Origin: Triops longicaudatus
Taxonomy: Eukaryota; Arthropoda; Branchiopoda; Notostraca; Triopsidae
Direction: 5' to 3'
Length of the DNA stretch: 64,000 nucleotides
NCBI GenBank assembly: GCA_022885665.1
Contig: JAGQDJ010000048.1
Coordinates: 276,289-340,288, forward strand
Shown: positions 36,958-47,465 of the stretch, one piece after another
Position numbering within the stretch: the first letter of the stretch is position 1
Layout of the letters: the number at the start of each line of letters is the position of its first letter
Made by a program: the position numbers and the translations under genes
The notes under the pieces: model-generated
Told to the model about the DNA's origin: nothing
The model's input: only the letters and a program-made list of their open reading frames with translations
The model's database searches: none

Positions 36958-38451
36958 ACTGGATAGTAATATATGGATGATACGTAGGCTTTCTTTTTCG
37001 AAATGATTTTCAGGATTTTAGTTATGCTGTGTCATTGAAGATATCGATCGGTAAAACCGACGGAGATGTAGAATGTGTTATGTAGTGAATTTCCTAGTAT
37101 TCTTAAGAGATTCTATTTGTCAAACTGATTAACCAGAGAAGGTAATTTCAATTGAAATTTGAGTTTCTCGGAAAATGTAAACCTGCCTGCGTTACAATTT
37201 ATAGTAACTGAGATAACTTTGGAGTTCATCAAGTGAAATACAAGGAGTACAATACATAACAATAGTACACAGTATTTAAAATTTTACACCTTATATTGTT
37301 ACATATCTCTGAAAATTTGACACTACCATACGAAATGGAGGTTTGATAAATATTTATTATTTTGATTTACAAAGTCTCCGTAGTCCCCACTGAATTTTAC
37401 ACACGAGATGAGCTATTGTGCTAAAGCGGAAACTTGGCCTTGTTTCGGGTCAAAGTAGCGAATGTGTTCAACTTTAATTAAGACGATATTCTTTTGTCAC
37501 GGACCAAACATAAGTTATTTTTTTGTAATCCAATGAACCTGCAACAAGCTAAGATCGCATTGTGAGCCACTGATTAAAGTCGTCATGAATAAAAAAATAA
37601 ACTACCTGTTTGCATTCTACCATTGTTACAACGTCAAAAAGTAGTTCTTTTGACAAGCTCTGCAACTGTATAATCAAACATGGAAATGTCCGTTTTTTTA
37701 ACGTATTTGGGACAAAAGGTTTCAAGGACTATTAGAAACACGCCATGATTTCAACTAGCACGAAACCACAAAAACTTGTCAAAGCTACGGAACCGCTTTG
37801 TTACGGACTCAGTCCAAGGTAGAGGCCTGGAAAGCTTACATCTCTCGCGATAATTCAAAGGTAAAAACAGTTCGTTGTGCTATTGTCGTTACTTTTTATT
37901 CGGGCCTAGAAATACATTCTCATAGTGAGTTTAATTGTGAAGTGTGAGACCACAAATTGTAAATTAACTACTTAGTCGTATTAAAAAAAGATTTTTCTTA
38001 CTGCAGCTTGACGTTTTTAGTACAGTGTGTATTTTTGATGGGCTAAAGTTTACAAAGGATTAATTCGTTAAGAAGTAAACTGGTTCTCTTTAGCAGGCAG
38101 CTAACTCTGATTAAAATCAATTATTAGTTAAGAACAATTATTACGTATTATTTTAATTATTGCTTAACTTATAAATTACTATAATTATTGCTTAACATTT
38201 ATTACTATTATATCAAATGCTAAGTTACACCAAACTCTTAATTTCACGAAGACTAAATTAATTTCTGTTTAATTGACTTAATTTAGACTTACTAGTCTAG
38301 GTGATCTTGCGCCAAATTGAAATAAAACAGTAAACAGCAAATTTTCGAGTACGAGGATAATATTTTACACAATACTTATTCTCTTCATGTGTAGGTTTGC
38401 ATTCGCATTATCCGTGAGACAATACCCCTCTTCCGTAAATAGTGATCAAAC
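36958..38451. other. Spacer between the two HDAC6 copies
   Basis: About 1.5 kb of AT-rich DNA with no recognisable coding sequence. The stretch just upstream of copy 2 is presumably its promoter. Confidence 0.4.
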
Positions 38452-41400
38452 ATGGAAGACTACTTACAACCGGTAATGTGTCCAAATTATTCGTAGCGTT
38501 CGATAGATGCTGATAAATTCCTTTGTTTGTGATACTCAAAATGTTTCAAAACTGATTGAATGATTTGATATTAAATTTTCTAAAATGATTACTTCAGATT
38601 AGAGTTTTAGCATTCATTGCTTTTATTTGCAGTTAAAGTTAATGCGAAATAAAGTGCGCGGATTAACTGGCATCTTATGGGACGGAGACGACGAAGAAAT
38701 CAAGCTTTCAAGGTAAAGAAGAACGAAGAAAAAAAAAACTAACTTGTAAAACTCTATCCAGCATTTCCTTTTAGCAATTAGCGAAAAAAGCGAGTGCCTA
38801 AGGCTGTAGCAGGAGGTTACTCTTCTTTGCATGGAAAATGAAATAGTATTATATCCACTGTATTTTTATACTGAGGTTTTCTGCACTCACTTTATTTCCT
38901 TGAGAATTTACGTTTATTTTGTTAAATTAATGCGCACGAAAAATACTTGATTTCGCAGGTTTCAAGAGGAAGGTTTATCACTGGACAGAATTAAATTCTT
39001 CAAACCTTATTTTTCGAACAAAATCCACATGGGTGAAGCCAAAGATTCCAGGATAATTGGAATAATGCATTGGATTGAGGTATGGAATAAATTACAAAGA
39101 AAAGTACAAGTGAAACCATGCGTGTTTTAGGAAACTCATCAAAAAACCGTTTCGGAAGATCACGCAATCTCAGAACTGTTTCAGTCTGTCGTGAAAGGTG
39201 ATGTACACAATGGAATCTTTGTTATTCGGTACGTATAATTTGTGGGTTGTTACTGTCATGAAAGCAATATGCAGACAATGGCATTAACGTGTCATAACGC
39301 TAGCACAACGGACGAAGCAGGTTTTACAGAGAAGGAGAAATACTACGAGAATCTAGCATTAGCTGTCCAAAAGACTTTCGAAACGAAGACAGAAGTTGAG
39401 AAAGTTTTGATCGTAACGTTGGACTCACAACAAACGCTTCCTTTGCGGAAAACGTTCGGTGCAACTTCAAGGGTACTTCACTTCTCGCTCGAGCAGGAAT
39501 CTCACCATTCACCTACCTCTGCTCTGAACATTGGTGAAAAGCTTGAACAGGGTTACAACTTCAATTTGCTTTATGGTCCGGAAGAACAGGGCGAAGCGGA
39601 CTACTTGGCCATTTTACATCACCTCTTACTTCCTGTAGCTTATGAAGTAACGCAAATATCTAAATTATGTTTTAGTCTGAATTCTGACAGTTGACTATAC
39701 ATTTTGCAGTACAATCCTGACTTGGTTATCATATGCAAGGTAAGTTATATAGTTAAAAGTAAATTAATTAATTTTTTAAAGAAAATTTATGACAGGCTTC
39801 GAAAAATTTACGCAGCGGAATATGTGAGCATCTAACTGCTTCGCTAATTGGTTTAGCCCATGGAAAAGTAATAGTTCTTGCGGAGGTAGACGGATTTTGT
39901 ACCGGAGTTTTTGTACTCCTATTTTATTTATTTTTATGATACCTGACTTATGAGTTCTGCAACTTAAATAATACTAATACTAAATTGCTCTTATTTAGGA
40001 TAAATGTGGCGTCGAATCCGTGTCGAACAATATCATAGCAATTTCACGCACTTTGACAGGACAAGCGTTACCAAATCTGCCAGTTGGAGGGAGAGCTTCA
40101 GACAGGTTAAATGACTTTTCTTTTATTTGAAATACGCTAGTTAAATGTTCATTGCACAGCGTGCACAAAGCCATTGTGGAGACTATAAGTGCGCAAAGGG
40201 TATATTGGAAATGTTTCCGGTTCCAAGGGACGGACGAAGATCATGAATCTTCCACAAAAAGCCTTTCCTACGCGGAAATACTAGTTTCACAAACCAGTGC
40301 AATTACCACCAACGCTAATAACACACTAACAAAATCGGCAGTTTCATCAAAAGGCGGTGTAGCATTCATTTACGATGAGCGTATGCTAGCGCATTACAGC
40401 TATACAGCATTGTAAGTTTAGTCGAAAACTGAATTTTTGCATAACGTGATATGACTTCGTGTTCTTTAGACATCACGTTGAAAGACCTGAAAGAATGAAA
40501 TCAATTTATCACCGAATGCGTGAGTACGGGCTCATTGACCGCTGTCTACGAATTGAGGTTTGTTTCCACTGAACTATTTTGCCAACAGAAGCGTAAATTT
40601 AGCTTTAATTGTATTGTCAGGCACAAATGGCTACGAAAGATCAAATTCGTACACTGCATGAAGAAAGTTACATAGATCTAATAGCGAGAGTAAAAACTGA
40701 CGAAGAACTAAAACCGCACCTTTTTAATGGGGAATACGACAGTACTTCGTGCTGTCCGGACACGTACGAACTGTCCTTGCTTGCTGCAGGCTCCGCTTTT
40801 AAGGTAAAGTCTAAATTTTACCTTAAAATTACCCATTTAACTATAACCAAAAGATTTGTTGGATGTAAATTGTTGTATGAAGCATTACTCTTGAAAACTG
40901 GTGAATTGATAATTATATATTTCTAGTTAGTAGATGCTATATTGGATGGCGTAGCAGCTAGCGGTATTGCTGTTATCCGGCCACCGGGTCACCATGCTGA
41001 AGCAGGTGCATCTTGCGGTTTCTGCATTTTCAACAATACGGCGTTGGCAGCTAAGCACGCCATAGAAGAGCGCAATCTTTCGCGTGTATTGATTGTTGAC
41101 TGGGACATTCATCACGGCAACGGCATCCAAAGAATGTTTTACGAAGACCCGCGAGTTTTGTACATTTCCATACACGCATTCAAGGATTTCCCCGCGCAAC
41201 CAGAAACTATGAACGCAAACGCCATTGGAATAGGTGCGGGAGCTGGTTGCAACATCAACATTCCTTGGAGTGAGGTAAGCTCAATTAAATTAATCATATT
41301 CAGGCTCTTTCATGTAGATCAGTTTTCTTCGTAAGTCTGGCTGAAGTCCAATCGAGACCCAATTACAATTGTCAAAACTTGTGATTGCCTATTATGTCCC

Positions 41401-42811
41401 AACGTGGACTTATCGTTACAAATAGGACGCAACTGGACTTGGTCACACTTAGGGTAGAATTCGTGCAGGCCTACAGCAAACTGTCATTGTAGCAAGCATT
41501 TCTGCTTCAGATAAAAAATTTGCATTTCACATATTATTTTCAATAATTTGCATTTCGTTTCAATTATATAAATCTGGTAGAGAAATTACTGCCACTTTGT
41601 AACGATGGTTATTATACATTACTGAGAATTATAAACCTTGATAGCACGGAATGGGCGATCCGGAGTACTTCTCAGCGTTTTTCGACATAGTATTGCCTGT
41701 CGCGTACGAATACCAGCCAGAACTGGTACTTGTAGCGTGCGGTTTTGATGCAGCTCGCGGAGATCCTCTAGGAAGTAATAGGAACTACCCTGTAAGAATT
41801 GCTTTACGCAGAATTACTATCTTTTTTATTATAGGATGTAATGTTTCGCCTGAAGCTTACGGGCATCTGGCGAGTTTGTTGAAACCATTAGCCAACGGGC
41901 GTTTGGGAGTGATTTTAGAAGGCGGTTACTGCTTGGAATCCGTGTCTTACGGCATGACCATGATCGCCAAATCATTGCTGGGTGATCCTTTACCCAAGTT
42001 ACGGTTAATTTCTATTCCCCAACCCTCAGCGCGGGAAGATATACGACAAGTCAAAAAGGTGCTGCAGCCGTACTGGCAGTGTTTGCAGTTCCTGGTACCG
42101 CTTCCGACTTCTGTTACAAAATTGGAAGGAAATGGAGAATATGGAACTTTGGACTGGTGCCCACATTTGGACGCATTGGTGCCTATAGAGCCGAGTCCAG
42201 AAAAAGGCGTGGGTTTTGGTAGACTTTGCCCCGAGTGCAACTTTTTCATGCCTAACGCTTGCTGCCTTACTTGTTACAAGGTATACCTTTTCGACTAATT
42301 GTATAATATCGTATACCTTACCAAATAATAATACTACAATGAAACACAAAAGAAATTTAACCCTTGGACTCTCAGCGAGCTTCATGTATTCTGGTATCAA
42401 AGTACCCATTCTTAATTTTTAACAATAATGGGTGTGAGCTTGATAGTGTCACGGTGTTTCTTTTCTTTCACTGTTAATTTTCGAATATAGTCTTTAACAA
42501 AAAGTCTATAGCTGCTATTGTAGGTGCTGTGTTTCCGAGAGTCTAACGATGGACACAGTCTCCAGCATTACGAAGAAATTGGTCATCCCTTGGCTTTTCA
42601 CTTTGGTACCTTCAAGGTTTTCTGTCATCGGTGCGAGAGTTGGGTCGAAAACCCGGTGAATATTACTAGTTTCTAAGCGTCTTTAATTTTTTCTCTGGTG
42701 TGTGTATATTTATGTCTCACTTTTTCTCAGGTTTTGGAGAAAGTAAAACAAAGGGCTCACTGGGAGCGCTACGGAGAAAGTCCTTACTTTTATCCGGAGC
42801 TGGAAGCTTAA
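38452..42811 (+). CDS. HDAC6: HDAC6-like deacetylase, tandem copy 2 (16 exons, 849 aa)
   Basis: Exons: 38452-38472, 38633-38712, 38959-39079, 39131-39228, 39304-39646, 39710-39739, 39796-39885, 39999-40105, 40160-40411, 40470-40557, 40621-40803, 40927-41274, 41645-41774, 41835-42280, 42524-42655, 42731-42811. Twelve of 16 exons have the same length as in copy 1 and all intron phases agree. The second deacetylase domain is intact: H493/H494 in PPGHHA, D531/H533 in DWDIHHGNG, D622 in GFDAARGDP, and EGGYCLESVS. The first domain is degenerate here too (VTLDSQQTLP in place of DWDVHHG). The N-terminal exons 2-3 and the linker between domains (exon 9) are the most diverged parts. The ZnF-UBP is present (WCPHL, CPEC, CCLTC, CHRC). 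It is a tandem duplicate of copy 1; both are expected to act on cytoplasmic substrates such as tubulin. Confidence 0.93.
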
Positions 42812-42861
42812 CTTGCCTTTTTTTTTTTTTTACAAACTTTTAACTATAGTTTTCTACGAGC

Positions 42862-42886
42862 AGGGGCGCAGCGAAGGGGGGGGGGT
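42862..42886. repeat. hAT-like terminal motif with G10 run, copy A
   Basis: CAGGGGCGCAGCGAA followed by ten G. The same motif, with two or three changes, recurs at 51452-51476. A CAGGGGCG-AGC-AGGGG start is common at the ends of hAT-type non-autonomous elements of invertebrates, so this is probably one end of such an element. I cannot find the partner end. Confidence 0.4.
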
Positions 42887-42925
42887 CTAAGTCCAAGACT
42901 TAGACCGCTCGGCCAAAGCGCTTTG
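42887..42925 (-). repeat. Truncated tRNA-Leu/Ser-derived SINE head
   Basis: The minus strand reads TTTGGCCGAGCGGTCTAAG and then a D-arm to anticodon-arm-like stretch. TGGCCGAGCGGTCTAAG is a good RNA polymerase III A box of Leu/Ser tRNAs. No B box or acceptor stem follows, so it is not a tRNA gene. It resembles the fuller copy at 50866-50929. Confidence 0.45.
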
Positions 42926-42966
42926 TATTGCTTTCGTTATTTGAAATATAAATGTTACTTATGGTA

Positions 42967-43449
42967 TATAAATGTTACAAGGCTCCGAAATCCGAGAAAC
43001 CAAAACACGAAGTTCCTAAGATCGAAACTCCGAAATACTTAGCTGCCAAAATCGAAACCCCCGCGTACGTAGCTCCCAAATTTGAAGGACCTAAAGTCGA
43101 GAAACCAAAATTCGAAGCTCCGAAACTCCGAAATACGAAGCTCCGAAAATCAAAACTCCCAAGTACGTAGTCCCCAAGGTCGAAATGCCTGCTGTACCTG
43201 TTCCAATGGCTCTTGGTACTCCAAGGTACGATGTGCCGAAGACTGAAAAAGTTACTCTTAAATACGAGGCTCCGGCGACTCCCGTAGTTCCCCAAAGTCG
43301 AAACTCGGAAATACGAGGTACCAACTACAGCGGCTCCTATCACTCCAAAGGCTCCTAAGGTACATAAGTACCACGCTCCTAAATATCACGCACCAGCTGC
43401 GCCACTTGCTCCAGCGCCCGCCAAGCCGACCAACACGCGTGTCTATTAA
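42967..43449 (+). pseudogene. Cuticle-protein pseudogene (low-complexity C-terminal part)
   Basis: Starts in mid-protein and encodes repeats of the type APKxExPKY, ending KYHAPAAPLAPAPAKPTNTRVY and a stop. This closely parallels the end of the intact cuticle protein at 49.97 kb (YHAPAAPAP...APAPAKPAYNRYY). The reading frame breaks at about 43125 (missing bases in the CTCCGAAA repeat) and again at about 43300 (an extra C in a CCCC run), after which the original repeat grammar resumes. No signal peptide or chitin-binding domain is upstream. Similar 3' UTR text (GACAAATAA) follows both copies. It is probably a decayed, truncated duplicate; sequencing errors at the two breaks are the alternative. 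Confidence 0.65.
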
Positions 43450-43484
43450 GATTTTTCATGAATTGTACAAATATCCAGGTGACA

Positions 43485-43490
43485 AATAAA
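43485..43490 (+). terminator. AATAAA after the cuticle pseudogene
   Basis: Hexamer 36 nt after the pseudogene stop, in a context (GACAAATAA) also found after the intact cuticle gene. It shows that the duplication included the 3' UTR. Confidence 0.4.
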
Positions 43491-45140
43491 GACGTCCTTT
43501 TTATAATAAATACAATTTTCTATTTCATTTGTAAATAGTAAATTACTACATTAATAGTAAGCGTGGAATTGCTGTCGTCAGAAGAAAAAAGAAAATCTCA
43601 CTTGATTCGGTAACGAACGACCATACGAGCTAACAATAAATAAATAACATGTGAATAATAAATAGCTGGATCGTTCCCTTGTGGTTTTGCTTTGCTCAAG
43701 AATTCCAACAAGATTCACTTCATTGAAGAAGAACAGGTCATTTTTGGGCGAGAGTGAGTACGTAAATGGAAAAAACGGTCTACAATGGGAAGAAGAAACA
43801 GGAAAAATTCAGTCAAACAGCCCAGAGGCCTTTCTCATTCACATGCTCGCCCGCTTATGGACAAACACCGGGAGAAAACTCCGTCAGCTTTCACTCTTCC
43901 TGCTGTCCGGCTCAAAACATGCCAGACTAGCCGGTCACAGCTGATCGTTCTTTTCCTGAACGGCGAACTGTTTTGCATTGGCAACACGAGCTGCCAAATG
44001 AAACAGAGCCGATTTTCTCCAAAGCTGGCGGCCTCCTAGCATCTAGTTAGCTTTTCAAGCGCTTCGCCATATTGCTGAGTTATGACGATCCGAGCTAGTA
44101 AAGACCATCCTTTTAACATTGAAGGCTTTAAACTGGAGGCATTCCTTGCTGCTTGAACAAAGGGAGGTGTCGAATAAAATTTAAACTGAAAGAATTGAAA
44201 GGATTATGAAGGCTGTACTAAGAAGAACTCATTGGTTTAAGCAAAGCAGACAGTTAAATTCATTAGTAGTTTATAAAACTATCAACATTCACTTAAAAAA
44301 TACCTCAGAAACTACCTTAGGTAAAGTAACTAAGGAAATATTTTCACAGGGCCGCTTATATAGCATAGAAAAGTCACAACAGGCAGAAATTCGCCTGCAC
44401 GAGAGGAAAACACACACTGGCTTCCTCAACATCGGATGTTACGTTCGTAATTTCTTCAATGAGATGTCCTTACAACGCTTGCCTGGATTTCTGGCAGGAG
44501 AAATGTACTGGAGAAATGTCAAATTATTAAGGCGTCCGAAAGACGGTTTTCAAGGTATAAAACAGGGTAGCCAACAGAAAAAGCATGTGCTCCTAGAAAA
44601 CAGCAAGAAGTTCAAAATTGTTCTAAAATCTAATGACACGTAATACAAACTTTCGTTGAGATGAAACAGCACACCTTATGATAAAGAAGTCATCTGTCTT
44701 TCAATGGATGCTCGCTTCGAAATTTCCTCAATGAGATGCCCATACGACGCTTTTATTTTTCTTCTCTTCAGGAGGCATACGCTTCAAACCATCAGTCAAT
44801 CCAAAACACGAGTTCTATGGTATAAGAAGAGGTACTTAACATGTCCAATCTTACCAACTCCAATAACAAAAAGTACGCATGTAAACATCGCGAAGGTATG
44901 ATATACGTTACGTCACCTCAAGCAAAAGGGTAACTGGTAAGAAGATAGGCAACTTCAACCTCAACTCAACCCAGAGCATAACCCTGAAAATTCCGTTCGG
45001 ACGAGAAGCCACTCCCTCAAAGTCCCTTTCCTCCAGCATTCGGCTCAAGACCATTCCTCCAATGGCCAGCCTTCTTTCTTAAAAAAAAAACTCAGTGGGC
45101 TTGTGTTAGCTTGGCGAACGGTTTTGCCATCGGTTCATTC
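43491..45140. other. Intergenic, no recognisable gene
   Basis: Contains a 145-codon plus-strand open frame at 44206-44643 that I do not recognise and that lacks coding-like composition. No RNA gene or mobile-element end seen. Confidence 0.35.
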
Positions 45141-45461
45141 CTTCTCCAGTCGTCTTTGCGCTTGGTTGTTTAGTGATCGTGTGGTATTAGTGTATGTGAG
45201 TGTGAAAACTTTCGTTGCGCAACATGTGCAAATTAGTTAATTAGCCCGGAACATTTTAACACCGAACATTTACCAAAAGTTGGCAAATTTCAAGTGTTTT
45301 GGGAAGTGTGTGAGTGTGTGTTATAGTGAATTACATTGCCAATCAGTTGCTTGCGTACGCCGCACACAACGTGCAAAACGTGGCATTGCGTGACAGTAAT
45401 GTGTGAGTGTAAAAACTTTCGTTGCGCAAAAATGTGCAGTAGTGCCTTTTGAAGATTATAC

Positions 45462-45797
45462 CCTCGACTTGATCTGCACGGCTCGGCTCAGCAAAGGATT
45501 TCAGCTCTCCTTGGGACCTCAAGGAATCCGGAGGCAAAGGTATGCCAGCAAGTTTAAGTAACTTGCTGGGGGGTCAGAAATGGCTACGCGTTGCGAATAG
45601 GTTTTCAAGCTAAGATTGTTTCAATTAGGTCTTTCACATGTTAGGGCAATAGGGGAATCGCACACGTAGCCATTTCTGGGGTTTGGGGCGTCACGTGTTC
45701 TTCAAGCCGGTACCGAGTCCACCTCCGCATATGCAGAGTACGGCCAATGTGTTCCAAAGCAAAAGCCGAAATTCTTCAGCGTTTCTCAAGAAAACGC
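45462..45797 (+). repeat. Degenerate tandem repeat, unit 1
   Basis: Begins CCTCGACTTGATCTGCACGG and repeats with about 455-bp period in unit 2 (start 45917). It contains GGTATGCCAGCAAGTTTAAG, CAGAAATGGCT, GTCTTTCACA and GTAGCCATTTCT blocks shared by both units, and ends at ACGCTCCAG|GTAACG, which looks like a splice donor. A related leader block (GTGTGAAAACTTTCGTTGCG) precedes it twice, near 45200 and 45408. There is no long open frame, so it could be a repeated non-coding exon. Confidence 0.7.
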
Positions 45798-45916
45798 TCC
45801 AGGTAACGATCTTGACTATTTTTCGTGCAAATTTGTTGTTCAGCATGACAGTAGTGCAAGTGTGAGAAGTGTTTCGCTTCGAAACAAGTGCAGAGTATTG
45901 CCTTTGGAAGAAATCT

Positions 45917-46240
45917 CCTCGACTTGATCCGCACGGTTCGGCTCAGCAATGGATTTCAGCTCTCCTTGGACCCGAAGGAATCCGGATTGCAAAGGTATGC
46001 CAGCAAGTTTAAGTAACTTGCGGGGGGGTCAGAAATGGCTGCGTGTTGTGAATAGGTATTCAAGCTGAGATTTTTTCTGTTAGGTCTTTCACACGTTAGG
46101 GGAATAGGAGAATCACACACGTAGCCATTTCTAGGGTTTGGGGGCACAACGTGTTCGTCAAGTCGTTACCGAGTCGACTTCCGCAAGTGCTGAATGCCTG
46201 AAAGTGTTTCCAAGCAAACACTCAACCAAAATACCAAGGT
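45917..46240 (+). repeat. Degenerate tandem repeat, unit 2
   Basis: Second copy of the unit at 45462, roughly 85-90 % similar by eye over its first 250 bp. It ends AATACCAAG|GTAACTAAACC, another donor-like border. Partial further units follow, recognisable by GTAGCCATTTCTGGGGTTTG near 46608 and by the donor-like blocks GGTAACGACCTTAACCACTT (46424) and GGTAACGAACTTAACCACTT (46730). Confidence 0.7.
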
Positions 46241-47465
46241 AACTAAACCACTTTTTTCAATGTTTTTCAGTTTAATTAGATTTATTTTATGTATTTCACA
46301 GGTTCCTTCGCCGAAGATATTAATGCGTCTGGTCCGTGTCTTAATCACGAAATACTGTGTATCAAGTGTGTTCCTACGTGAAAGACGAAGCTTTTCTATG
46401 GTTCTCAACAAAACGCGACGGTAACGACCTTAACCACTTTGAAAGCAAATGTGTTCTTCAGTGCGTATTGAATTTATGTTACGTATTTTACAGGTTCCAA
46501 TCACCTGAGATTTTCGTTTGGGGCGTTGCAGGCTTCTGTGTGCTCATTTAAACATTAGGAATGCCAGCAAGTTGTGTTTTTTCATCCCTTTGCAGTTTTG
46601 TGCCGGTAGCCATTTCTGGGGTTTGAGGGCGTCATCAAGCCGGTTCCGAGTCCAATTCCACTAGTGCTGTGTATGCTCGATATGTTCCTATGCAAACGAA
46701 ACTCTTCTGGATTATCAAGAAATATCCCAAGGTAACGAACTTAACCACTTGTTTTAAAAAAGAAAAAGGGAATGGTTGTTCAGTGTAAATAAATTTTTTT
46801 TTGTATATAATATATGTTTTGCAGGTTCTACTCGCCTATGACTTTTAAAGCTTATGGTAATGCTGGTGATTTCTGAGCGCTGGGACGCTATCCACGGTAG
46901 CTAGCAGCGTTTGTATATTGGCAATTTGGTGTATCATTCCTGATGGTTTGGGAGCACCACCTGTTCATGAAGCCGTTACTGAATCCGATTCCGCAAAAGC
47001 CAAATTGCTTCAGCAAAAAGACGAATGCTCTTTCTGGCCACAGCATGCATTTCAACGACTCCTGCCATTCTGTAGTAAAAAGGGAAGTATCAGTTTTCTC
47101 CCCTTCCCTTCACGTTTACGTAAAGTATGTGTCATTGAATCGTTTGTGATCATTTAAAACTTTGCTATTGGAACTCATGGGATTAGTTAATGTCAGTATT
47201 TAGTTGTAATCTTGTAGGGAAACTAAGCTTAGCTAGCGAGCGGCGTTTCCCAGTTGGAGGGGGAGAAATAATCCTGGCCAGATTATTTCTTATTTTCTCC
47301 AACCGCTCTTATTTTCATACAAAGTTAAATATATCTTTTCGTTCGTTGATGGGAAGTCAAAAAATTGTTTTACTGATCCATTTGGTTCATAAATTGTGCA
47401 TTCTTGTCCCTCATTTTATATCACATTTATTATTCTTTATATTTGATTGCTAATTTTCATTTTTT

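Noticed and set aside
44206..44643. 145-codon plus-strand open frame
   Set aside because: Has an ATG but no recognisable domain or conserved motif; kept only as unexplained.
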